Assembly: GCF_050908995.1 (NCBI RefSeq)
Contig: NC_135118.1
Coordinates: forward strand, 7,688,001 to 7,752,000
DNA length: 64,000 nt
Source of the DNA: Andrena cerasifolii
Lineage: Eukaryota; Arthropoda; Insecta; Hymenoptera; Andrenidae
Direction: 5' to 3'
A program made the position numbers and the translations under genes. Positions 35,571-47,700 of this stretch are shown piece by piece (within the stretch, counting starts at the first letter, position 1; every line of letters begins with the position of its first letter). The notes beneath the pieces were generated by a model. The model made no database searches. It had not been told where the DNA came from and worked only from the letters and a program-made list of their open reading frames with translations.

Positions 35571-38500
35571 CATCCTCATCTCTACTCGATCTTCATGATC
35601 CCCATGGGGCCAGGGCTGTCCCGAATAGAGCTACTTCCAAGTGTAGATGTTTCATCCATCTTCCGTGCAACGTGTTACAACAGAGTGAGTGCTGTGTATT
35701 TTGTTGTAGTAGCCCAAGTCAAGTTTATCCGTTTACTACTATATTTCTTCATTCTCAATGCATCCGTTCCGGATAGCATTTAATGAGGTTGCTGCAATAT
35801 GTTATATTTGAGTTTATGACGTAGTGTAAGTATCATTCTCATGAGCGTAGTGGCTGGAGGGAAACTGTACGTAGTCCGGTTAACAATAAGCGCATAAAAT
35901 ATGCTCGTTATTGGCTACTTGTAGGATACGTGTATCCAGGCGCTAAATTCGCAGGATATACTGCACAATCCCGGAGAATCTCTCTAATAACGTATCTGGA
36001 AGATTGTGTGGGGTCGCTTTTGGCAACATGGACTTTCCCCACGAAGCAATCACCCCATGGATAGGATAACCTAAATTCTCCTCGCCACTATCTCACCACC
36101 ATCGCTGGCTCTCCGTGGCGAGATAAATTCGACAAATCGCCGCCGGCACGACGCTGCACGATCCTGCGTTTTACCACATTATTATATTACTCCTTCCACC
36201 GCGTCGAATATAATATAAGGCGAACACACAAGTTTCTGATAAATGAATCTCGCGACGTAACTTACGGAATATTTGTCATGCTAATTAAACCTGATATCCC
36301 GTAGTATTCTCAGTAACTATGCTCACCCCTCGTGGGTGCGTTCATTTTATCTATTTTCTTCTATTGGTATTCTCAGTCTGCCTACCCAGAATTATCTGCA
36401 CTGTGTGTAAAACATTTTATGGCCTTTACAACTGATATTGCATTTCTATGTATAAAGGGACCCCGAACGAAATGTTTTTTGTTTCGTTTCGGTTCAGCTC
36501 CGATAATAATAATGTCGTTTCGATTAATATCGTTCTTGTTGAAAAATATTTCACTGCCATTAGAATGGGAAACAGATTTTGTTTCGAACCGGTTATTTCA
36601 TTTATTAAAGATACTCATAAACTTATTTTTAACAATTTCATTGCAAGTAGTAGGTATATTATAAAATATTATACATTATAATTGTTGGAGTTCAACGATT
36701 CTCACCGTAAGGGTTTTTAGTCTTAAGGGGCTGCGTTTCCCCAAACTAGGAAAAAGGGGGAGGCCGAAGGGTCTTGGCCGAACCGTGAAGTGACGACCGT
36801 AGTTAGTCGGGTGTAACCCTCATAGCCTATATTTTTTTATATAATACATAATATATAATTATTGTTGGAAATTACTTCACAGAGGTAGAAAATTAATGTT
36901 ACACAATAAACACAACTATGGTTTATTATATGAACAACGCACAGTGTATCCACGTACTAGTGTTATTTTATAAAGTATAAAGGTATACAAGAAATAAGAA
37001 CTTAAATTTACGAGTTAGAACACGATATGCACGGCGTGGTTTACATTTCTAAGAAATACCTCGAACAATATAAACTGTATAATAAAAAATTGAGTATACA
37101 AAATAAAAATCCGAAATGAATTTACTGTTCATATTCAGGCACAAATAGATTGACGATGAAAATAAGGGGCGTGAACAATTTAAATTTTTTAATATAAAGT
37201 GTGCATCGAAAACAAAATAATAACGTTATTAACCGGAATTTCTATTTCGGTTATATCGTTTTCACTCCTACAGTGGGGTTAAGTATTTCATTTCGTTTCT
37301 GTTTCTGTCCGGGAAAAATATTTCGTTCTTTTTGCTTATCGTTTATTTCTCTTCCGTCCCGGATCCATTCGTCTATACGAAGTTTTCGGTATTTCCGTCG
37401 GAAGCTGATGATCTAGAATCTTAACGCAGCCTTAAGGGGATTCGCGCGAATAAAGAGCGCCAGAGTTTTTCATCGAGTTTCCGCATGAACGAGAACGAAC
37501 GACAAGAACGACAAAAACGGCAAGGAAACGAGCACAACGGAATTTGACGCGAATACTGACAAGCCGGTGACTGAGTTCCCAGTCGAAATTCGCGTCCGTG
37601 GCTCGGTGCTTGTTAGTCTAATTACTTGTAAGTGGAGTTGCGGCCGTAACGAACCAACCGACCGGCTGCTCCAAAACTTCTCGACGAGTAAACACGCTCG
37701 CCGCCGCAATATTATTCGGCCGATCCTTCTCCGCTGCCGCCAGCTTCTCCTCTTTTTCTTCCTCTTCACCTTCGCGGCAATTTTCTTTGCGCAACCAGCA
37801 ATTTTTCGCGACCGCGGCGAGCGACTTCGTCGAACAAGTTTTCATAAAAAGCAATTTCGCGGGGGGCAACTACACCCGATGCATTATATTTCCTCGTTTC
37901 AGTACTTTCCATTAGTTTTCGAAATTCTATTTGCGGCCCGCGCCGAATAAATCAGTTTAAACGCTCCGCGTTATAAGGCCGCCCGTTACGCGCTGTCTAC
38001 GCTGCGGCCAGCTTGCCGCGCGGGCGGCAAATTCTCCTTCTCCGTGACGCGGATTCCCTTGAACCACGGTAGTTACATGGATGACCGACCAGGGCAACCA
38101 AGTAGACGATGTTTTTGCAGCGCGACGCGTATCTAGTGCCCGATGAATTGCCATACATCGTAATCAGCTTAGGGACGGATGCGCGAGCGCTTATTCGAGC
38201 GTGCCTTATAGTATTTGCTCGCAGTAAACTTACAGCATTGGTGGGGTTGGACTGAATACGTCGTCACAAAGGGAAGAAGAAGCGTTTTCTTCCGGCTCCG
38301 TGGAAAATTTTGTTTATTCCTGTACGCCGGCATACCTGCTGCAAGAAGCTCTCGTCGTCTTCCGGCGACGTCGAAGCGCCTTGTGTACACGGCGTCGGTA
38401 AATTCCGCTAGATTTTAACGTAAACATAATTACTCTACAATAATTTCGTGTTTCTGAGACTCGTGTTTTTCTTGCCTCGCGGTGAGCAGACGGACAACGT

Positions 38501-38593
38501 TACTTTTCGCTTGAGCCTCGCGGTGAAATTGATCTTGTTACAAATTGAAAAACCTGGGTTGATTTGACAAATATGTGTGCTTGCTGGTTAGAA

Positions 38594-38601
38594 GTTCATC
38601 A
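38594..38601. repeat. hAT target-site duplication, left copy
   Basis: GTTCATCA, identical to 40211-40218 and directly before the CAGG terminus. Confidence 0.9.
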
Positions 38602-40210
38602 CAGGAAACCGAACCCTAACCCGTACCCGGTTCGGTACGCCGTATCGTCGACTAACCCGCCTAACCGGGTAACAGAAATCATCTGTAACCCGAGTAACCC
38701 GGTTAACCGGGTTCATGCGGTTACAGTATTACGGTGAAAAACATAGTTGTAACCATGTTTCCAAATACAGATGAATTTTATTTTAATATCGGAGACTCCT
38801 TGGTAGGGTGATGCATGCACGTGAAAGTAATAAATATGCGAGGTCAAAGATTAACTTGGCCGCGCCGAAATCGCGAGCGTTTGCCGACGCACAGTGTAAG
38901 ATTTTGGACAAAAATCGCTCGACAGCGCAAATTTTCACCGATTTCAATAATATTTTTTTTAAAATACTCGTAAAGGATTCAGCAATAACGGAGCACAGCA
39001 ATAAAACCAGTATCTCTTGGTCTAATCTATAGAAAATACTATTTAGCATAACATAACATAAAAGCATAAATAAATAAATTTTGCAGATTAAAGATATTAA
39101 AAATTAATTATTTGTAAATTTAATATTAACTATAAAATAAAAGTACTTTAAATTTACAAAAATTATGTTCTAAATAAACTGTATAGCTGATTTAAATCTT
39201 ATATTTATAAATTACATTATAAAATTAATTACCATAAAATATTCGATTCTAATTACTCCGAATGACAATTATTATAAAGTTATATTTAAATTTATATATT
39301 AAAAATAAAATCAAAACTAATAAAATTGAAATATAATTTAAAAATATAATATTCAAATCAGCTATGCAGTTTATTTAACACATAAATTTTGTAAATGTAA
39401 AGTAAATTTTTTATTTTACAGCTAATATTAAATTTGTGAAGAAAATAATTTTTAATATCTTTAATCTGTATAATTTATGTTTTTATGTTATGTTGCGCTA
39501 AATAGTGTTTTCTATAAATCAGACCAACAGATATGGGTTTCATTGCAGTGCCCCGTTATTGCTGAATCCTTTACGAGTATTTAAAAAAAAAAATTATTGA
39601 AATCGGTCAAGATTTGCACTGTCGAGCGACTTTTGTCCAAAATCTCACACCGTCTAGACTGTGCGGGTTTAGGACCCGGTTGTTCGGTGCTTCGGTAGTA
39701 CCTGCCGCACGGACGAGATCGACTGTCGACCAGATGACGGGACCTTTGCCTACTGTCTAAGGTTTAGGTGTCGAAAATATTCGAATGCTAGAAAATGGAA
39801 GCTATAAGGCGAAACGCGTACACGGCTGTAGAAGATATTGATGCTAAAAGATATTGGCGTTGAGTAATTCTTGAAGTTTAAGAAATAAAGTATAAATTCC
39901 GTTTCTAACAACCCTTTAAAATTAATCAAACCTGCATGGATATATACTCGTATATTTTAAACATTGTGTATTCATTTGATCTGAATATGTATTGCCTGTA
40001 GATTCACATATCACTGACTTGCCGTAAATGACTGTCTAGTCTAGGCTAGACTGTCTTATTTTACTAGTAACCCGCTCGCAGCGGGTTAACCCGATTACTT
40101 CGGTTCTTTCTAGAATTTAAGAACCGTTCCCTCGCGGTTAGTATGGGTTACAGAAACCTTCCTTGGTTAACCGGGTAAGGGTTAGGGTTACGCGGCGGTT
40201 CGGATCCCTG
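38602..40210. mobile_element. Non-autonomous hAT element, 1609 bp
   Basis: The left terminus reads CAGGAAACCGAACC and the right, inverted, CAGGGATCCGAACC (12 of 14 positions match), followed on both sides by CTAACCC-type repeats. A perfect 8-bp duplication, GTTCATCA, flanks the element. Both 8-bp duplications and CAGGG-type ends are hallmarks of the hAT superfamily. Subterminal regions (38.61-38.73 kb and 40.07-40.20 kb) hold many copies of TAACCCG/CGGGTTA in both orientations, the kind of short subterminal motif hAT transposases bind. There is no transposase frame. The core is a long palindrome, listed separately. Confidence 0.92.
38888..39664. repeat. Long palindrome inside the hAT element
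   Basis: The left arm starts CGCACAGTGTAAGATTTTGG and the right arm ends in its inverted counterpart (with a roughly 10-bp extra segment near 39650). The arms run about 370 bp each through GTCGAGCGA, GGATTCAGCAATAACGG, ATAACATAA, AATTTTTAATATC-type and GATTTAA-type AT-rich sequence, meeting near 39280. Divergence is modest. It could be a separate foldback transposon that landed in the hAT element, or the hAT core itself. Confidence 0.8.
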
Positions 40211-40218
40211 GTTCATCA
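40211..40218. repeat. hAT target-site duplication, right copy
   Basis: GTTCATCA directly after the CCCTG right terminus. Confidence 0.9.
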
Positions 40219-40932
40219 TCAACCTCTGTCAATACCGAATTGGTGTTGTTGATATTCGGTTGCCGAGAAACCAGTACCTTTACACAATCAAGAGTGTTAT
40301 CCACAAAACGAGTGTACACCATTACTTTAACGCGATAGAATTAAAACGCGAACACAGTCGAGGCCTATCTTTACGCTTCATTTAGTCTCGACTTCCCGCC
40401 ACGGCTACCGAACGCGTGTTTTTGATTGAAATTGAAGAACTATCGCTAGGTCGCAGGCGTGCGCGGTCGCAAAGGCGCCGGCGCAGCCGTGAGCGAAGCT
40501 TATCGCCGGAGCAAACTTCAAAGTCGCTTAATGGCGAAACTAATTACAGACAGCGTTGTGCACACGCTCCCGCAGCAGCACGGCTCCCAGGATTAGCGTG
40601 ACGTGCTTTCGTGTCCCCCTTTTGCGGCTGGGCACGCAGTCTTCGATGATAACATGGTCGCTTTGGAGTTTCGAGGCTTGAAAATTGAAAAACTTACGGT
40701 CGCGGTACCTGGCCGGTCTTAATGCGGCAGGAAGTAGTCGGTAAGCACGAGTGCTTTCGTGACATCGGTGACCCGTGTTCTTCCTTAGGCTTTCCCACCC
40801 AACTTCGCCAGTTTTTCCCTATGCTTCTTCTATGTCGACTATCATTTCCGAGTTAATTAATCGAGTGACGGAAAATATCGGGTACGAAATCTGTTCTGCG
40901 CATGCAACGCGTTCGCGTACATCTTAGATAAG
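40219..40932. other. Non-coding stretch, no gene recognised
   Basis: A 61-codon arginine-rich frame at 40416-40601 lies in GC-rich sequence and has no supporting features. Nothing else stands out. Confidence 0.55.
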
Positions 40933-41317
40933 GTGAATGTCCCAATTTCTGCTCATGTCCCCATTTCTGATCATTTCGTATTTTTCTTAATATTATATGC
41001 GGTACGTTTGTACTATAGTTTCAACAAAATAATTCTAAATTACTTAAACATTTACGCGAGTGTTGCACGAGCTTGGGTCAATACATACATCGCTATTTTT
41101 CATGAGCAGAAATACGGACATTTAGAGTATTATATATTTAATTACAAATTACTAATAGTTAAACATCTTGAAATATCTTTCTTAAATAGTTTTTAAATTG
41201 GTTGATTTATTATTAAAGAATTAATCAATTACTCTGCAAATTTTCATCACAAACAAATTTTTTACACCTTCTTTATGACGAGTTACCTCTTAAGTGAGCA
41301 GAAATTGGGACATTCAC
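40933..41317. mobile_element. 385-bp TIR element with reiterated TGTCCCAATTTCTGCTCA
   Basis: The ends are perfect inverted repeats of about 23 bp (GTGAATGTCCCAATTTCTGC and onward). The core TGTCCCAATTTCTGCTCA occurs four times: at 40938 and 40956 in one orientation, and near 41104 and 41294 in the other, with the inner copies slightly altered. The interior is AT-rich and non-coding. No clear target duplication is seen. Confidence 0.8.
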
Positions 41318-44120
41318 AGGCGAAATCTCGCTCTACACTCACCGCAGAGAGGTTTATCAACATCGACGGCTCCGATAACAGTTCCCGCGTTTTCCGTTGG
41401 CACATTTTTTCAAAGTGCCTTAATAACCGACTCGTAAAATAATTACTTAGCGCAACGAAATGCCTGCACTGTAAAATTCGATGTGGAGTCTGACTATCCA
41501 AGCCACAAGTGTTGGCTAACTGTTTCCACGTGTTCTGAATTTTCTAATTTCCAACAACGAGTCCATTTGGGAGATTACCTACTTAATCTCACCTATCACG
41601 TGGATATTCCGGAGTCGTTTATCTTGGTTGTTAGTGCGGAATGTTCCATCAATGATACAGTACAATTACTCGGTTAGTAGCTGCTAAAAATGGTCCTCAG
41701 CTTGGCAGCGATGCACGCATTATGCAAAGCTGGGAACGAATGGTTGATTTTTTTCGCTGGCGCTGGGCAGGACAGCGGATAATTTCGGGCGTACTTGGCT
41801 ACGCAAGCCTCCAGTGGAATTAACCCAATTACTTTCGAACCTGAGGGCCGTTAAACTGCGACGTTGGTGCGCGCGCTAGTAATCCTAACGTTTCGGGGAA
41901 CGACGCTGTTAAAATCACTGTTCTGGAATGCGACTGCGTTCTGACTCTCGCGAAACGTTTACCGTCAGCCCGACGACGTACGAGCCGCGCCGTAAGACGC
42001 TGGAGGGGGGGGGGGGCGAGCTTCGTTACAATTTATTCCACGCTCGTCCTTTGTAATTAAAAAACCTCGATTCATTAGGACCGTCGCCTTAGAATTTAAT
42101 TGCTTCGCCGATGGAATTTCCGCGCTGGAATAACAAACCGTCGGCTGAAGGAGAATTTTAACGGAACGCTGGAGCGGATTTCTGGAATTACGTTTGTAAT
42201 TCACTGAGGCGACATTGGCTTCGGAGTTAACGGAAGGGAAACGTTAAAGATGTCGGGAGAAAAATTTGCGTTCCGATCGAGTTACAGGAGAGCCAAGTGC
42301 GTTTACGGTCACCGAAATTAAGAGCAATCACCGACGATATTTAGCGTCGTGTAGTTTAGCATTTTTTAAAAAGGGCAATTATAAATGGGTGCTGAAGGGT
42401 CTGTGCGCGTTGAGTTCTTTAAATTATGGTGTTTAGTCTTGAAAAGGCTTCTTCGCCTGGCACTCTTCGCCAACTATCCCCGAGCCGTGTGAGCGGAGCA
42501 AGTAGAATCGCACAGTATGCGGTCAGACGCAGGCAAGTGGTTCACGGCCGCGGGCGCGTCCGACTTGCTCCGAGTTCCTTCACGCCTATGCCACCAGCAA
42601 ATGCACTATTCTAACACTGAAAATATATTGGCAAAACCTTGGTCTATCTCCCTTTTCTCAAATAGAAGTACACCGCTCCCGCTTTCGAGTCGCTATTCAC
42701 TTTGAATAGATTCCGAGATAGCAACCCGCAACACTTAATTGTACAATCCGTGCGTCCTCGTTGCAAGTGACACGTGTACAATAACTCTCGAGACAAACAT
42801 GAATATTTATCATTCTCGCCGCGGCGTGCGCCCGCGCGTGTTGTGTTTTTGCGAGGCGGCGGGAGCGTCATAAAGGATATCCACGTCGCTACTCATTGCG
42901 ATTCTATCCTAATCTAGGCAGGCGGGGGGAAAGAGAGACGGCTGCTTGGCAGGCGCGGGGATCGCTTAATTGGAGAAACGCGCGGCAGTGTCGGAATGAC
43001 GGGTAAGTTGAATTTGTCGATATGACCCAGTGCAGCGGGCAATCGAGTTAGGTTAGTTACGGTGAATTCAGAGTGCCACAATGGATGAACCGAAGGCTCG
43101 TGTGCCCCGGAAACGAGTGTGCCGGGCGTCGAAGCCATAAGGAGTTCCTTCACGTTTGCGGGAGCCCGTGTGCGCCGCCGCGTGCCGTACAATTCCGCGA
43201 CCTCACCCACTCGTAATGAGAGACTTTAGAAGCCTGTGTACTTGCGCCTCTGTGTACACACGGGGTGAAATACAATTATTGCCGGCGAAAGTTCTCCGTT
43301 TACGTTGGCAGTTTGCTCCTTTCTCAACTTATTGTTGACTGTGCTAGAAACACGCGGCCTTTGTACACGCGACCGTTTGACGTGGTCCTTCAAGGCGAAA
43401 CGATTGTGCAGTCATCGAGGACAAGGCTGCTGTTCGTATACAGTAGCGATCGAAAGAAAGTTGCGAAGAGTGGACGCTGGCGATAGTTTCAGGACTTTTA
43501 TCCTGATCGGCGTCGCCCAGAATTAAGAGATTATCTAAGGGAAGCTAAGAATACCAAGACGACAAGTAAAGATTAAATTTCGTATTCAAGTTTTATATGT
43601 ATATACAAATGCAGAGGGGTCGCTTTTAAATTCAGACGCAGGATGTCGACGGAAGAACATTCTGAGCGCTTGAAATAATTGCAGAACAAAGAGGATGGTC
43701 GAGAAACAAAACGGTAATTAAATATCAGGTTAACGAACGATATTTTCAGTGACCTGTCAGGATAAAAGGACGCCAAGGTACTCCCGTTGAAGTCGATTCA
43801 GCACGAATCGGCTTTCAGGAATTTCCTTCTTTTCTGTAACAGCGGATTAATTAATCCACATCGCAGCACTTTCATTACCACAACGTCGGAACACGGTGTA
43901 CATAAATTACGTGTCGTGTTGCTGCGACAATGTTCCAACCCCATTTTTCTGTCTGCTGGGAACCTGTCGTAGTATACGCACACAGGGTGACCCAGCGAAT
44001 ATTATCATGTTAATATTATTGAAGCGAGAACTGACGAATAATTTTCCTCGGTGTTATAACGCCTTGGCAGCGATCTATTCCATGAAATCACGGGTTGACT
44101 TCAGCTTTCCTCGTTCGCTA
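41318..44120. other. Non-coding stretch, no gene recognised
   Basis: Short frames only. There is a 12-base G run at 42005-42016. CpG-rich segments at 42.4-43.3 kb show no recognisable coding or RNA features. Confidence 0.55.
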
Positions 44121-44763
44121 AGGGGTCATTCTACTTTAATTGACCGAAAAGTTAAGCTGTTTTTAAAGATTTTTTCTCAGTAAATACTTATTTTATAATT
44201 TCATAGTTTAGTATTTATTAAGCCACTCTTATATTATTAAACAAAAAATTTAAAAGAATTTTTTTAATTTGTTTTAAATTTTGTTTATATAATACATATA
44301 GCGCAAATTTGGCCCCTCAAAAGAGAGGTAGTCCATGGCGCAGATGATTTCCCTACTCAGGCTTATCTGAAACAAACAATTCGAACAGATTCTTAATTTG
44401 TATGAGTGCCGCTATCGCCCGTAGTTCAATTAACAATCTTTGTTGAAAAATAACAAAATAGCGCCTGTTTGAAATATTAGTTTGACAAAATACCCCTTTT
44501 CTCGGTTATTTTTCGACAAAAATTGTTAATTAAGGTACGCCTGATAGCGAATTGTTTGTTTCATACCTCTTTGTTTAAGTGGCATATTGACGCCATAAAG
44601 AAACATTTAAAGCGAATTAAAATATATCTTTTTAAATTTTTCTTCTAATATAACAGTAGCTTAATAAATTCCAAAAAGATTTATTTCATTATATGTTGTG
44701 TTTATTCAGAAAAAACCTTAAAAATAGCTTCATTTTTCGGCCGAAGAAAGTAGAATGACCCCT
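44121..44763. mobile_element. 643-bp foldback MITE, TA target site
   Basis: Both ends read AGGGGTCATTCTACTTT inward and are flanked by TA (44119-44120 and 44764-44765). The two halves pair along nearly the whole length, with inner stems such as GAAACAAACAATTCG (about 44369-44383) against its inverse near 44549, and CAATTAACAATC-type sequence against GATTGTTAATTG-type sequence around 44427/44520. It is very AT-rich and non-coding. The TA flanks suit Tc1/mariner-related MITEs, but the right flank TTAA leaves piggyBac-type integration possible. Confidence 0.82.
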
Positions 44764-47700
44764 TAAAAACAGAGCAGCTACGTTCTTGCTATCGTTGCGA
44801 ATGGTCGAATTTGAAATGCTTCGTTCACTTGCGATACTTCGCTTTCCAATCGATCCTGGGAACAGCTGCTGTCATTATTTGCGTTGATGGGAACAGCTCG
44901 AACGTTGGGGGATCGTTTCGAAAGTCGATACCGCGAAGTGATTAAAGACGCGTTGGCCTTTAGGAGTGCGCGTACAAGAGGCGTCCCCAAGGAGAGAAAA
45001 AAAATGACCGTAACGCTGAACTTTGAAACTCAAATAAGGTACTTAACAAGTGTCGGGGCGGTTTCGAGGTTGGAAAGATGGGCGAAAGAGAGTTTCCTTC
45101 CGAAACCTTTTGAGCGCCTCAAGTTTCCCGGCTCCGCTCGACTTGTATCTCGGTAAAAAATGTCCGCTAATTTTGTCCCGGCTTGTAGGTATGCATAAAA
45201 CGCGGGCGAAAGTTCGCGCGGGAACACCGAGGGCGCGAAAACTTTATCGACGTTCAAGCGGGCGTAACGTCGAGTTACAACGTGCAACAATTTTTATCGC
45301 GGTGTAAAAGAATGCCTGACGAGTTGCCGCTTCCAGGAGACATCATTAACAGGGATTTCTGCCTTTTTTTTTCTGTCACGGTTACATCGTGCCTCTTTAC
45401 GCCTCAAGTGTTTCGCAGTTTTATCGTCGTCTCATCCTTTCATCGAATAGAATGGAACTCCACCAACCAGATGAACGCTCTGGGAATTCAACCACGGCGC
45501 AAACGTGTTCCGAACAATTCGTTTCGTATAAACTAACGCTTCGACGTAGGTATATACGTATAAAAAATAACGCTTTCGAACGGGAACAAATATTTGCTTT
45601 CACGCAAGCGGCGCACGGATTGTAGTGCCTCGCGCACGGGGTTCGCCTGGAAATACACGGCCAATTTGCCAGCGAAATTGCGCCATGAGAATTTCATAAA
45701 TCACGCGGCAAATATCAATTACACTGCGATGCGAGCCAGCGGCGGAGAGAAGCACTAAAGACTGGAACTAGGCTACGATTAGCGTAAAATGGTTCTCCCC
45801 GGTTTCGTAACCCGGTTATTTTTCTCAGTTTATGTACGTCGCCGTGTATAGAGGTGCTAGCGTGGCAGTCGATACGATACGCGTGGCACGAACGCGCTCG
45901 GAGTTGTTTCAGAACAATGTCTTTCGTGAAAGCGGCGAGCTTCATTGCGAGAACAACGTCGAGGCAGCTCTTTAATCACACCGAGCAGCCGAGTGGGGAG
46001 AAACTTTCTAGTTAAACAATACGAGAGCTTGAAACCACCCCGCGCTGTTCACCCTCCGCGTAACTAAATTTTAATAAACTTTCGATCTAACGGGATCCCG
46101 ACGAAGATTCGTATAATTCTCAACCTCTTCGATTTGACGAGGGAATCGTTGGCACTGTGTTGTCGGATTCATTCGGCACCCTTTCGTTTTTTGTCCCGCG
46201 AGGACGCTGGTATAGTCCTATCTAATTTTGCACAGTAAATATCACGCACGATTACTGATTTCGGTAAATGTCAGTTAACATATCCATAACGACTTCCCAC
46301 CACCGCCTTGCCACAGAAGAAACATTCCTTAGTATCATCCTCAGTTCGATACTTAAAGCCGCTATCATTGTACGAATCAGGTGGCAATAAAAATATCAAA
46401 GCTGGCGTACTGGAGGGACTAATGGTTTCCCGATAAACATTAATAACCAACGGTACTCGAGCTACTGAAACGCGGGAGTAAAGGGAACGGTTCTCCCTTT
46501 GAAGCCTCGATGCTTTAAAGCGCTAGCTGGTGGCAGGCGTGTGCGCATCCAAGATATCCAGAGAGAGAGAGAGATTACTGTGTTTCGCCTTTATAAGTAG
46601 GCGAACAGTCGTGTCTGGCGGCGTCTTAAAGGCGACCGCGCGTTCCACGTCGTCTCGGAATCCCGAAGTCGGAGCTCGAAGTCTGGCGAGACGGGGGCCA
46701 AGACCAGGGGCCGAAATTCTGCTTGGTTCGTCCTCGTAATTTGACAGGCGGAATTTGCGGCACGCGACGCCACAGGGAACGCGGGGAAAAATTAAGCGTT
46801 GGCGCTCGATGTCGTCGTTAGAGAAGTCCCATCGGCTTTAGATAATCGTTAAACCACCGGCCACCCAGTGGTAGCAGTCCACCGCGCAGCGTCGTTGGAT
46901 AAAGTATTAAAGCTCGTTAAATCTGGCCGGTGTTCCAACCAATTTCGGAATACTTATCGCAATTTTCTTCAGCGAACTTTCGCCCTATTCTCTACCGCAC
47001 CCCTCTGCGATGTTCTCCTCGAGTAATACGCGTTTCTCTTGGCCGAGCATTCTGCTCCCAGTTTTTAAGTGGCCGTAGCCCGGGGATGAGGCGAGAAAGA
47101 GCAAAGTAAGACTTCCGCAAGGGAAGTTTTTTCGTGGCGGTTTTACCCCCGCGGATCAACGTGACCCAGCGAGAGATTGCGATCCGGGGCGGGGGGAGGA
47201 GGTATCGATCGCCCAACGCCGTGGAAGGTAGCCCGTTGCACCTGGAGGGACACTTTCCAAAGCGGTTGCCCGTTTGGAAACGTTCGAGTTTCGGTGAATG
47301 TGAGCTCGTCCCCGTCGTCAACCTCCATTCCGCAGTCACGTAGTAAATAATGGAAATTGGGAGACTGGTGGACTGTGAAAAGGGCAGATATCGATTGAGT
47401 TTCGCGGTGTTCGCCGGACCACGAATTCGCTTGATAGTATTCGGTGTACTTGTTGAAAAGTATAGTAGAACATGATGCGATTCAGCTGAGATTTTTCATC
47501 CTCCTACCAATTAACCTGCCTAGGCAATAATCACATTTCGTCCTCCTAGGATTCCAATATTTCGATATTTCGACGCTGACCATTTAGTCTTCCCTCCGCA
47601 ATTCGTAAAAACCAGGTTAACCCCGCCATCCGACCAAACTGATGTTCGGTCATTGAACTGCGAAAGCGTCGCGCGTATCCCGAGCCGAGCGGGACGGGAC

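Larger units (their letters stand above)
26310..38593. other. Long non-coding stretch with one candidate exon
   Basis: Twelve kilobases without a recognisable protein family. It contains a GC-rich patch (26.65-27.65 kb), a candidate short exon (29297-29345), a C run (29952-29976), a T run (32077-32088), a degenerate minisatellite (35336-35570) and an AT-rich segment (36.3-37.2 kb) with possible LTR-like ends that I could not confirm. Frames up to about 160 codons occur in the GC-rich patch on both strands and look like chance frames. Confidence 0.5.

Noticed and set aside
36332..36664. 110-codon open frame on the plus strand rich in hydrophobic residues
   Set aside because: AT-rich sequence produces F/I/L-rich frames. 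There is no start context, no conserved motif and an overlapping frame of similar length.
36683..37160. Possible LTR (TGTTGGA occurs at 36683 and 36859, similar to copia-type LTR starts)
   Set aside because: No matching CA terminus, no 5-bp target duplication, no second long terminal copy and no coding remnant could be found.
38614..38650. Telomere-like repeat
   Set aside because: The CTAACCC-like strings are irregular, present at both ends of a hAT element in inverted orientation, and differ from the insect TTAGG telomere repeat.
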